A stretch of 34,914 bases of DNA from RGIG8597 sp045133795 (GTDB taxonomy: Bacteria; Spirochaetota; GWE2-31-10), in assembly GCA_045133795.1 (NCBI GenBank), contig JBGUUT010000039.1, positions 1 through 34,914 of the forward strand, given 5' to 3'. Below the pieces are notes generated by a model, which did no database searches, was not told where the DNA came from, and saw nothing but the letters and a program-made list of their open reading frames with translations. The position numbers and the translations under genes were made by a program. Position 1 is the first letter of the stretch, and each line of letters starts with the position of its first letter. Shown here piece by piece: positions 22,914 to 31,799 of the stretch.

Positions 22914-25781
22914 TTAGAAATAGATTCCTGTCATTGATAAAACGAAATCTAAATTCGGTGAATTAGCTACGTTTCCGCACCATTCAAATCCACCTTGATA
23001 ATTTATTTGGAAACGTTTTACTATATAAAAACTCAACGGCAATTGAGGAATTGCAAGTTGTACACCTAATCCGATAGAACCATACCAATTTTCCATTCCA
23101 TACCAATTACTCATATCTTTATTATACCATTTATTATTTTCAGTCTGATCCCACCAACGCCATGCATCATCTGAACTTGTACTGTAAATAACAGAATCAC
23201 CGGAAGTTATGGCATTACCGTTACTGTCTGTATAAACAAATCTACGTTTAGGTCCTTCTACCAAATTTACAATATCAATAAATGCTGCAAGCCATATAAA
23301 CTGTTCTTGAATAGGAACTCTATATTCTAATGAACCGTCAAATCGTGCGAATCCGTATTTATTACTTAATTTACCTTCATATCCGGAAGTTGTTCCGATA
23401 GAAGACCCCCATCCACGTCCGACAAAGAAACCATCAACATATAACATATCATCATCGTCGATAATAGGACCTCGATTTTTTGTATCCTTTCCGTACAATT
23501 GTCCACCAAGGTTTCTAAATCCAGGGAATATAAATGAAGCTCCCATATTAATTGAGAGAACATGATTAAATACCCAGTTATTAAAATCCATTTGCAATAG
23601 TTTCAAATAATATGTGAAACGTGAAGACAATGAAACGTAATCATAATGTCCCCAAGTATATCCGGCAGAAGCACTGAATTTATAACCGTCATAAGGATTA
23701 ATCTTTCTTCTTGTCGTATTAATTGAAAATGAAACTCCAAATGTCGATTTTACAGAAAATTCATTAACCAATAAGTCTCTGTATGTTGAACTGTTAATTT
23801 CATTTATTTTTGCCAAATACTCTGGGTCTCTTACTGATTCATAACCGAAACGAGACGGTAAGAATGTATAAATCGGCTCAATCGAATAAGTCGCCCCAAC
23901 AGAATAAATATTTGCAAAACGATAAGCCGCAGAAGTACTGAATAAGAAATCCAAATCATGAATACCCATTCCGCCCCAGTTATCACCTTTAGAATTTGCA
24001 CCGATATAATTCATATTTTTCGCAGTAGTACTGCTTGCTTTATCATCATACCAATCACGAATATCATCATCACTAGGATTAGATTTTGAACCGGAATAAT
24101 TAAGATAATCATCTGTTGTAAGCTTACGCAAAATAGTTTGATCCCAATTATGATAAAATTGAAGCGTACTGCTTAAACTTACCGGAGCACCTAAAAACCA
24201 TGGGTCCTGAATTTTAAACTGCCCACCTTGTTTAGACAAAGCGATTTCAACTTTTCCGCTCATTATAATCTCACGCCCCAAAAAGTTGTTTTCCGCAACC
24301 TCAGCAAACAAAGAAACGTCAGGTGGCCATTCACTCATTGCTACTTGCAAACCGAACTTAAAGTCAGCAGTAAGACGTTCTTCCAGGATATAAATAACTT
24401 TCAACAATCCCGGTTTGGAACCTTGTTGAATATCGTAAGTTACATTATTAAAATAGCCGAGATTCATCAAATAAGTTCGTGACAATTCCAGATTTGATTG
24501 ATCCAAAATATCTCCGACTTTTGTATATACATAACGCTCTAATACATAAGTCTTAGTTTTTTCATTTCCTCTGAAATAAACAGACTCAATATAACTTCGT
24601 TTTGATTCAGTAATGTTTATTTTAAAGCTTACTACTTTATTTTCTTCATCTATATCCGGAATATCTTCAATTCGAGTTTCGATATATCCGGCATTTCTGT
24701 ATTTGAGATTTAACATATACAAATCAATTTGATATTTTGTATAATTAAAAACTTGTCCTTCACGCAATTTGGTAATAAAAATTAAATCATCTGTAGTAAA
24801 AATCTTATTTCCGTTTAAATCCAATCCTCCGAATGTATATCGAGAACCTTCATTAACTTTTATTACGATTTTAATAGCTTCTCGTTCTACGCCTTTATCA
24901 TCTTTTACTGTAAAATAACTTACTTCCGGACGCAAAATATCAACTTTAAAATACCCCTGCTCTCTATAAAAATTCATCAATTGCTCAATATCTTCATAGA
25001 AAACATTTTCTTGGAAAATACCTTTTTGAATTCCTAAATATCTACGCTCTTTAGTCTTCATTTTGCTTTTTAATGTAGATTCGGTAAAGCTGTTATTACC
25101 TTGAAATTCTATTTCAGAAATATAAGTTTCTGTTCCTTCTTCTATCTGAAAAATAAGCTGAACAAGATTTTTTTCTTTCAATTCATCATTTTGAAAAATT
25201 TCATAATCCACTTTTACATGATTAAAACCTTTTTCCTTATACTTATTTTCCAATGCAATCATATCTGTAACTATTGCACCTTTATCAACTTGGTCGCCGT
25301 TTTTTGTACTTATATCACCAAGTAAAAAACCGATTCCGATATTTTTATTTCCTTTAAATAAAATTCTGCTAATCATTGGTTTTTCTTGAAATTCATACAC
25401 AAGATTAATCGCATTTTGATTTGTTTCTCCGGTAAGAGGATTTATTGCCGGCTCAGTTGTTACAGAAATATCTTCAAAAAGGTTTAATTCCATAAGTTTC
25501 AAATAATCTTGTTCGATTATACTTAAATCTAATATGGTCCCTTCTCTGGACATTATTTGTGCTTCTATGTCTCTTTTTTTAGCTTTTCTGTTACCACGAA
25601 AGATAACCTTATTAATCATTTTTCCTTCATCCGATTCTTCGGAAACTTCATCCTCTGTAAATTCCTCTTCGGAAACAAAAGCCTCAACACTTTCTTCTTC
25701 AGAAAAATCCTCTGCTGCTTCCTGAGCTGTTAACGGCAGCAATATTAAAAACATTAATAAACACAAATACTTTTTTTGCAT
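22914..25781 (-). CDS. bamA: Outer-membrane assembly factor BamA (Omp85)
   Basis: Inserts beta-barrel proteins into the outer membrane; orthologue of T. pallidum Tp92/TP0326. 955 residues: signal peptide (ends LPLTAQ), an acidic stretch rich in Glu/Ser to about 53, five POTRA domains at about 54-480 (openings NKVIFRGNRKAK, SRILFKGNKNIG, SEIEFQGNNSF, GGLDLNGNKIF, ESVYFRGNEKT), then a 16-strand barrel. The loop-6 motif appears as VGRGWGSS in place of the usual VRGF/Y. The protein ends in MTGIYF with the terminal Phe expected of barrels. The acidic segment before POTRA1 is an oddity that could be a binding arm. It lies 20 bp after tamB and before a terminator. Confidence 0.95.
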   Translation of the reverse strand: MQKKYLCLLMFLILLPLTAQEAAEDFSEEESVEAFVSEEEFTEDEVSEESDEGKMINKVIFRGNRKAKKRDIEAQIMSREGTILDLSIIEQDYLKLMELNLFEDISVTTEPAINPLTGETNQNAINLVYEFQEKPMISRILFKGNKNIGIGFLLGDISTKNGDQVDKGAIVTDMIALENKYKEKGFNHVKVDYEIFQNDELKEKNLVQLIFQIEEGTETYISEIEFQGNNSFTESTLKSKMKTKERRYLGIQKGIFQENVFYEDIEQLMNFYREQGYFKVDILRPEVSYFTVKDDKGVEREAIKIVIKVNEGSRYTFGGLDLNGNKIFTTDDLIFITKLREGQVFNYTKYQIDLYMLNLKYRNAGYIETRIEDIPDIDEENKVVSFKINITESKRSYIESVYFRGNEKTKTYVLERYVYTKVGDILDQSNLELSRTYLMNLGYFNNVTYDIQQGSKPGLLKVIYILEERLTADFKFGLQVAMSEWPPDVSLFAEVAENNFLGREIIMSGKVEIALSKQGGQFKIQDPWFLGAPVSLSSTLQFYHNWDQTILRKLTTDDYLNYSGSKSNPSDDDIRDWYDDKASSTTAKNMNYIGANSKGDNWGGMGIHDLDFLFSTSAAYRFANIYSVGATYSIEPIYTFLPSRFGYESVRDPEYLAKINEINSSTYRDLLVNEFSVKSTFGVSFSINTTRRKINPYDGYKFSASAGYTWGHYDYVSLSSRFTYYLKLLQMDFNNWVFNHVLSINMGASFIFPGFRNLGGQLYGKDTKNRGPIIDDDDMLYVDGFFVGRGWGSSIGTTSGYEGKLSNKYGFARFDGSLEYRVPIQEQFIWLAAFIDIVNLVEGPKRRFVYTDSNGNAITSGDSVIYSTSSDDAWRWWDQTENNKWYNKDMSNWYGMENWYGSIGLGVQLAIPQLPLSFYIVKRFQINYQGGFEWCGNVANSPNLDFVLSMTGIYF

Positions 25782-25801
25782 AAAAGAAAATCCATCCTTG
25801 A

Positions 25802-28800
25802 TTAAAATTTAAAACCGGATTCAATAGAAATTGTTTGTTCCATGTCGGTCATATTTGTTAAATCACGCGGTTTTACGGAATATCCTAAAGAAACAAACGG
25901 TAATTCCAATAAAACTTGCAATTGTAAATTAAATCCATAATTAGCATTTGGTAATGTCAGAAAAATACTGTCACTTGTATCACTTTTTTTATTGAATGTC
26001 ATCATTGATTCAACATAAAAACCTTCAAATATATATTTCCCTATCGAAAGACTCGAATTATCCAGCATATCTATAAGTCCGGTGTTTGACGACAAAATAT
26101 TTCCAAAAATCTCTGTATTCAATGAAAATGTATCCAGATTCAATCCTCTGCGGGCAATATTTTCTAACGGACTGAATAAAAAAGTATTTCCTAAATAATT
26201 AGTTGTATTTTGTATAGATTCCAAATCATTTGCCGTTCTGGAAAAATCATTTTCGTCATCAAGTGTCTGCGTTGCCGGAAGTCCGAGTAATTGGTTTAAA
26301 TCATTTTCCGGAAGTTGAGGAAAAGAATAAAATCTTGTTTTAAAAGAAAGAAGTCTATCGTTCATCGATAAATAAACTTTAACATTATTCTTATCTTTAT
26401 CTTTTGTACTGAAATATGACGTCAAATTTATTAACGGATTAAAACCGCTTCCGTCAAATTGTACACTTGCATCTTCAATCTTAAAAATACGGTTAAGATA
26501 ATTAATCTTGCCACTTTTCAGTTTTATATCACCTTCTAATCCGAGAGTTTTATCAATATCACTGTATCTGAGTAAAAAATTATTATTTTCAGCTAACGTT
26601 GCATTTATAAGCGGATAATTTACATTAACTTTTTTACCGCTTGTAAATTTCAAATTAACATCAATCGGCAAACCAATCTTTGATTTTTTATTTTTAGTAT
26701 TAGGTTTATCCGTTTGATTTGTAATAATATCGATGTTCGCTTGGTCTACCGCAATATCTGCATCAAAAATAAAGTTTTTCGGAGCTCCTTCAAAAACAAA
26801 AGAATTAAGTGCACCTTTTCCCTCGACCTTAATAATAGACATTGCAAAATGTGCCGGAACATAATCGGAACTTACAACAAATCTGTATCTATCAAATTTA
26901 TTTTTTGAAAATAAAATATCTCCGTATCCTGTAACAAGTCCGTCACCGCACATTCCGCAAACATTAACAACAGATAATTTTTTACCGTTACCTCGTACAA
27001 TCCCTGAAGCACCGACAATAGGACGTGATAGATAATCAGGAATTTTCACATTTGCATGATACAAAGCAATCTCTCCGGAAAATTGCGGATCATTCAATGT
27101 TCCTGATAAAGAAAGACGACCGTTTAGTTTTCCGGTACTGAGTTGAACGACCGGCAAAGTTACCATGCTGATAGAATCTATCGGAAAATGAAATAAATCA
27201 ATATTACCGCGAATTTCTTTATTTTCATTTTTACTCAAATTAACATACGCAATTCTTTGTTGATTATTAAACAGATTAGCTATTATACTATTTTTCATAA
27301 TAATCATTTTAAGACCGTCTTTTCCGACAGTATCAACTGTAACACGATTATTTCGTTGTACAATTCTTAATTTTGTATCTGCCAGTTTATCTTGTTGTAC
27401 AATATTTGAACTGCGTAAATATGCAATCGAATTATCATGTAAATCAATATGACAAAGTACTTCTTCCGCAGAATTGATATATCCGGTAATCCCGAATGAA
27501 CTTTTTACACGTCTGGCCATAAATTCCGTACTGAATTTACCGCCGATATTAATATTTTTTATTTTCTTCCCGTCTAAATAAAAAGATGATTTCTCCAAAT
27601 TACATTTTAGACGACCACGTTGAAAATCCAATGCACTTATTTCAACTTTATTTCCCTGCTTTCTTCCGATTACAAAGGCTTTTATAGGCATTGTATTTTT
27701 ATAAACCCCGTTGACAACTTCTCCCTCAAGAAAAATATCCGGAGAAAATAAATTATTTTTTATACCAAATCGTAAATTCAAAACACCTTTATAATCATCC
27801 CCCAAAAGCTTTTTTAATTCCATATTGGTAATAAAAGCTTTACCGTAAATATTTTTATCTGCAAGAGAACAATTCACGGTATAAGATTCTTTTTTTACAT
27901 CATCAGTTAAAAGTAAATCAAATTGCATTGTTTGATTGAAATCTCCCGATGCAATTCCGGATATTTTATTCGAAGAATCTTTATAAAGTAATTTATCCAC
28001 CGTTAAATGTTTGTTTTTTAATGAAAACACAGCAGAAGCATTGCCGATTTTATCTTTAAACAAATTGAAATCCGAAATATTGAAATTCCCGCTTATCTGC
28101 GAATCCTTTGCAATTTTTCCATCCATTTTCAAGGACAGTTTAGGTTTTGATTCACGAACTTTAAAAGGTAACGTAAGCGAGTCTATCGAAACATTTAATA
28201 ATTTATTCTCTTTTTTAAATGAAGCTATTTTATTTGAACCGTATAAAAGAGAAAATTCTTTATCTTGATTAATTACTTTAACCGGAAAAGAAAAGTCATT
28301 TCCTGATTGATAAAAAGTAAGAGTACAAGTATCCGCCGGAGCATTAAACATTGCCGGAAGTCGACCGCGTAAATTCCAAAGAATGCTTTTCTCTTTAAAT
28401 TTAATTTGATTTAAATCAAAAATACCGTTTGTAAAATCGAATCCACAATCTAAAAACGGCTTTAATTTATTGTAAGTTTGTAATTTTCCCTCATGGATTA
28501 CAATATTTCCGTTATACATTTGAAACTTAAAGTCAGAATTAACAGTCACACTGTCCGTAAAATTACTATTATAAAATGCACCGAGTTGCATATTATTTAT
28601 ACTGAAATAATAAAATGAAGTATTAAATTGAGGATTATATTCCGTAGCAATTGAAATTCCGTTAAAAGCCGAAGCCGTTTCAATTTCTAATCTCTTTTTC
28701 CCATATTTCTCTGTTATCGAAAAAAGATATTTAAAAGAAGGAATGTATTTTTTATTCATCAAAACATCATTTGATGATATCGCAAGCTTACCATTTTCTT

Positions 28801-30031
28801 TTTTTACTTCCAAAGACGTTGAAATTTCCGTTGTTAATAGTTTGACTTTATTTATATCCATTCTAAAGTCAGGTTCCATTCTTGCAAAATCAAAACTGCC
28901 GCTTGCCACAACTTTTTGCTCACTGTCAGGATTGGTTGAAGTAAACTTAAAATCATTTATTGCTAATTTTGAATTATTCATTGAAACATCAAAATCAAAA
29001 TTTGCATCTCCGAGCAAAGGTATCGACTTATATTCCATATTACCGAATACATTTGCTGTTATACTTTTATTTTTAATATCAAAATCTGCTTTTGCCAATA
29101 ATTCCATATTTTTTATCGGCTTCAACAATCGCAATATATTTTCCGAAGAATCCGAATTATTCCCTGTTGTTATATCCAACGGAGAAACTTTATTTACCGA
29201 AACTCCCAATTTAATATTCTCTGCATTTCCGTTTATATTCAACTCTATAGGATATTGATCCTTTAAACGCTCAAATGAAAATGTCATTGGTAATTCATAC
29301 TTAAATCTGAATGATTGATTTCTCAACATTACATCGATAAATTGTGTTTCCGAAAATGTTATTTCTGGAAATATCGCCTGAAAATTAGGAGAAAACAACA
29401 TTTCTCCGGTACACGAAAGTTGTGTACTTGCTAAAGTTTCTGTATTTTTTGCAATTTTCAAAAATATATTCCCTTTAACATTAGCTTTGTTATGGAAAAA
29501 ATTAACTCTTAATGAATCTATGCTTAATTCCGCTTCTCTATTATCTTCTAGTTGCAAGCGTAAACTGGACTTTGAAAATGAAAATAAAATATTACTGATA
29601 TCCGGCAATTTTTTAGATGAATCGGCTGAATTAATTTGAAAAAACTTTACCTCTTTTAATTTCTCAATACTCGAATCTAAATGCAAATTTTTAATATTTA
29701 TACCGGTCAACAAATTTAACGGAGAATTTCTGTTTTTTAACCATGAAAAAATTGAATAATCAATTTTTACCGTACCTAGCTGTATTACATTATGATTTTC
29801 CTTATTAATCAAACTTACTTGCTGAATAATAATCGAATTTATATACGGCCGAATCGAAGTATATTTTATTTTGCAATCCGTAACATCTTCTGCCATAGAT
29901 ATAAGCTCATTTTTTACCGTCAAGAGTTTTTTATATATAAAAACATTTGTGCTATATATAAATATTCCGGTTAAAAATGAGAGAAAAAATAAAATAATAA
30001 TATTTAATAAAACAACTCTTCGATTTCTCAT
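25802..30031 (-). CDS. tamB: TamB/DUF490 translocation and assembly module protein
   Basis: A very long periplasm-spanning protein that works beside BamA and is now linked to lipid transport between membranes. 1409 residues: one N-terminal membrane helix at about 7-30 (VVLLNIIILFFLSFLTGIFIY), then repeating amphipathic beta strands that would form a hydrophobic groove, and a C-terminal DUF490 domain (INYLNRIFKIEDASVQFDGS, followed by FPQLPENDLNQLLGL). T. pallidum has the same tamB-bamA neighbourhood (TP0325-TP0326). The gene lies 5 bp after tonB and 20 bp before bamA. No TamA is seen, so BamA is its likely partner, as proposed for spirochaetes. Confidence 0.92.
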   Translation of the reverse strand: MRNRRVVLLNIIILFFLSFLTGIFIYSTNVFIYKKLLTVKNELISMAEDVTDCKIKYTSIRPYINSIIIQQVSLINKENHNVIQLGTVKIDYSIFSWLKNRNSPLNLLTGINIKNLHLDSSIEKLKEVKFFQINSADSSKKLPDISNILFSFSKSSLRLQLEDNREAELSIDSLRVNFFHNKANVKGNIFLKIAKNTETLASTQLSCTGEMLFSPNFQAIFPEITFSETQFIDVMLRNQSFRFKYELPMTFSFERLKDQYPIELNINGNAENIKLGVSVNKVSPLDITTGNNSDSSENILRLLKPIKNMELLAKADFDIKNKSITANVFGNMEYKSIPLLGDANFDFDVSMNNSKLAINDFKFTSTNPDSEQKVVASGSFDFARMEPDFRMDINKVKLLTTEISTSLEVKKENGKLAISSNDVLMNKKYIPSFKYLFSITEKYGKKRLEIETASAFNGISIATEYNPQFNTSFYYFSINNMQLGAFYNSNFTDSVTVNSDFKFQMYNGNIVIHEGKLQTYNKLKPFLDCGFDFTNGIFDLNQIKFKEKSILWNLRGRLPAMFNAPADTCTLTFYQSGNDFSFPVKVINQDKEFSLLYGSNKIASFKKENKLLNVSIDSLTLPFKVRESKPKLSLKMDGKIAKDSQISGNFNISDFNLFKDKIGNASAVFSLKNKHLTVDKLLYKDSSNKISGIASGDFNQTMQFDLLLTDDVKKESYTVNCSLADKNIYGKAFITNMELKKLLGDDYKGVLNLRFGIKNNLFSPDIFLEGEVVNGVYKNTMPIKAFVIGRKQGNKVEISALDFQRGRLKCNLEKSSFYLDGKKIKNINIGGKFSTEFMARRVKSSFGITGYINSAEEVLCHIDLHDNSIAYLRSSNIVQQDKLADTKLRIVQRNNRVTVDTVGKDGLKMIIMKNSIIANLFNNQQRIAYVNLSKNENKEIRGNIDLFHFPIDSISMVTLPVVQLSTGKLNGRLSLSGTLNDPQFSGEIALYHANVKIPDYLSRPIVGASGIVRGNGKKLSVVNVCGMCGDGLVTGYGDILFSKNKFDRYRFVVSSDYVPAHFAMSIIKVEGKGALNSFVFEGAPKNFIFDADIAVDQANIDIITNQTDKPNTKNKKSKIGLPIDVNLKFTSGKKVNVNYPLINATLAENNNFLLRYSDIDKTLGLEGDIKLKSGKINYLNRIFKIEDASVQFDGSGFNPLINLTSYFSTKDKDKNNVKVYLSMNDRLLSFKTRFYSFPQLPENDLNQLLGLPATQTLDDENDFSRTANDLESIQNTTNYLGNTFLFSPLENIARRGLNLDTFSLNTEIFGNILSSNTGLIDMLDNSSLSIGKYIFEGFYVESMMTFNKKSDTSDSIFLTLPNANYGFNLQLQVLLELPFVSLGYSVKPRDLTNMTDMEQTISIESGFKF

Positions 30032-30036
30032 ATTTT

Positions 30037-30726
30037 CTATTTAATAAAATATTTTAACTTTAACATTGCTTTTTGCAAACTTGTTCCGGCTTCAAACTTC
30101 CAATTTCCTACAATTGAAACTATCTTATCATCCAACAACAGATCTTCTGTTGATTTTACAATTTCGATATTCGTAATATACCCGCTTTCGTTTACCGTTA
30201 AAAGTAATGTACATTCCTGGTCTGAAATTATATTCAAAGATTTTATAGCTTCGGTATCATATTCTACAAGTTGTCGTGATTCCCCGTCACTAAACGTTAA
30301 TCCGTTATCCTCAGCAAATTCCATTACCGGTTCATTCAAATCACTCTCACTTTCATAAAACTCTGATACACTCGCCGAATTCCAACGAAACTCCTGCGTA
30401 GAATGACCGCCTGCAGACGGCTTATACAACTCTATTCTTTTTAAGACTTCTGTTCCTTCTGTTGATATTTGCTGTATTTTAGGATAATTTTGTATTGTAT
30501 TTTTAAATCCTGAAATAGTTTTGGGTTTTGAAATTTGCCCATCATTAGACACAACCTTAGCTGTTTTAGGTGCAGTTTTAACAAGCTTAACATTTACAAT
30601 TTTATTTTCTTCCGACCTAAAAGAAACTTTTTTTTGAAAAAAGAAATAATAAAACGCAATGAATATTGCGACATGAATAAAAATCGAAAACATGAAATAA
30701 TAACGTAAATGCCCGTTGTATTGCAT
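30037..30726 (-). CDS. tonB: TonB-like energy transducer
   Basis: Carries proton-motive-force energy from ExbB-ExbD to an outer-membrane partner. 229 residues: a short cytoplasmic start, one membrane helix at about 10-30 (FSIFIHVAIFIAFYYFFF), a linker with some KP pairs but not the long Pro/Lys-rich rod of classical TonB, and a TonB C-terminal domain from about residue 160 (LLLTVNESGYITNIEIVKST, NWKFEAG). The ATG follows the exbD stop with no gap, and its AAGGAA site lies inside exbD. TolA is a less likely alternative because of the C-terminal pattern. No TonB-dependent receptor of normal length is in the window. Confidence 0.85.
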   Translation of the reverse strand: MQYNGHLRYYFMFSIFIHVAIFIAFYYFFFQKKVSFRSEENKIVNVKLVKTAPKTAKVVSNDGQISKPKTISGFKNTIQNYPKIQQISTEGTEVLKRIELYKPSAGGHSTQEFRWNSASVSEFYESESDLNEPVMEFAEDNGLTFSDGESRQLVEYDTEAIKSLNIISDQECTLLLTVNESGYITNIEIVKSTEDLLLDDKIVSIVGNWKFEAGTSLQKAMLKLKYFIK

Positions 30727-31134
30727 TTATAATTCCTTTTTCATATCCGTAACGAGTGAAATCTGCTCTAATCCCAAAATTTTTACTATATCCATAATTT
30801 GAACTATTGTTTTATACGGAATATTTTCATCCCCCATAATGTAAACTTCCGTCATTTCATTAGGAGATAAATTAAGAATCGTTTCAGAAAGTGAAGATAA
30901 ATCTACACGTTGACCGTTTACTGCAATATTTCCCTCTGCGTCGGCTTCCAACAAAATCTTATTTTCTGACAAATTACCTTCTGCAGCAAGAGTTTCCGGC
31001 AAATTCATTTTTAGAGAACGATTCATTTCAAAAGTCGTCCCTACCATAAAAAAAATCAAAACTAAAAAAATTATATCCATCAAAGGAGTCATGTCAATTG
31101 AACTTTTCGGACGATTAAAAAATGTATATTTCAT
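30727..31134 (-). CDS. exbD: ExbD/TolR biopolymer transport protein
   Basis: Forms, with ExbB, the proton channel that drives TonB. 135 residues: one membrane helix at about 17-37 with the essential Asp20 (PLMDIIFLVLIFF), then a periplasmic domain with the family's AEGNIAVNG and YIMGDENIPYKTIVQIMDIV blocks. Its ATG overlaps the exbB stop in an ATGA, and tonB begins directly after its stop, so the three are translated as one set. The order exbB-exbD-tonB favours ExbD over TolR, since no tolA, tolB or pal lies next to it. Confidence 0.92.
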   Translation of the reverse strand: MKYTFFNRPKSSIDMTPLMDIIFLVLIFFMVGTTFEMNRSLKMNLPETLAAEGNLSENKILLEADAEGNIAVNGQRVDLSSLSETILNLSPNEMTEVYIMGDENIPYKTIVQIMDIVKILGLEQISLVTDMKKEL

Positions 31135-31775
31135 TTCGGTAAGCTCCGAGTTCTGCTTTTATCAATTAATGTAGACAATAAATCTGAAGTTATAATTTCC
31201 ATCTTTCTGATTTCACCGTCAATCTTATCATTAAAATATTCATAAAAAAATGTTACCGGAATAGCGATTATTAATCCTGCAGCAGTAGTTATCAAAGCAG
31301 AAGAAATTCCGCTTGCTACAATAGAAGCCGTACTTACTCCTTTATCAACAATATTATTAAAAGATTCAATCATACCTGTAACAGTTCCGAACAACCCTAA
31401 TAAAGTAGAAAGTTTGGCAAAAATCCCCAAAATATTTACTTTACTGTGATAAATCATATAAACTTCAGTAAATTTTGCATCCAAACGTTCACGCATTTCT
31501 GTTCTGTTAATAATAGGCAAAGTCAAAATACTTAATAAAATTGTATCAAAAGGCGTTATTTTGTTATTTGAAGAACCGGAACTTTTTGTCAAAAGAGACT
31601 GCTTTAATGTCGAAATCTCATTCGGAATAAAAGTTCTATATGTATTCAAATTTATTTTATAACGAGAAAAAAAAACGAATCTTTCTATTATAATAGAAAG
31701 CGAAATTATAGAAAATATTCCAAGAACTGATAAAACACCATTTGTAATAATAGAGTTCAAACTTATCTCACTCAT
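31131..31775 (-). CDS. exbB: ExbB/MotA/TolQ proton channel protein
   Basis: The pentameric channel subunit that pairs with ExbD. 214 residues with three membrane helices: about 12-32 (NGVLSVLGIFSIISLSIII), 110-132 (ILGIFAKLSTLLGLFGTVTGM) and 150-175 (IVASGISSALITTAAGLIIAIPV). The segment LLGLFGTVTGMIESFN followed by GISSALITTAAGL is the family signature. A cytoplasmic segment lies between helices 1 and 2. It starts 24 bp after the barrel gene at 31800-33230 and overlaps exbD by 4 bp. Confidence 0.93.
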   Translation of the reverse strand: MSEISLNSIITNGVLSVLGIFSIISLSIIIERFVFFSRYKINLNTYRTFIPNEISTLKQSLLTKSSGSSNNKITPFDTILLSILTLPIINRTEMRERLDAKFTEVYMIYHSKVNILGIFAKLSTLLGLFGTVTGMIESFNNIVDKGVSTASIVASGISSALITTAAGLIIAIPVTFFYEYFNDKIDGEIRKMEIITSDLLSTLIDKSRTRSLPK

Positions 31776-31799
31776 ATAAAACTCCCGATTTACTGATAA

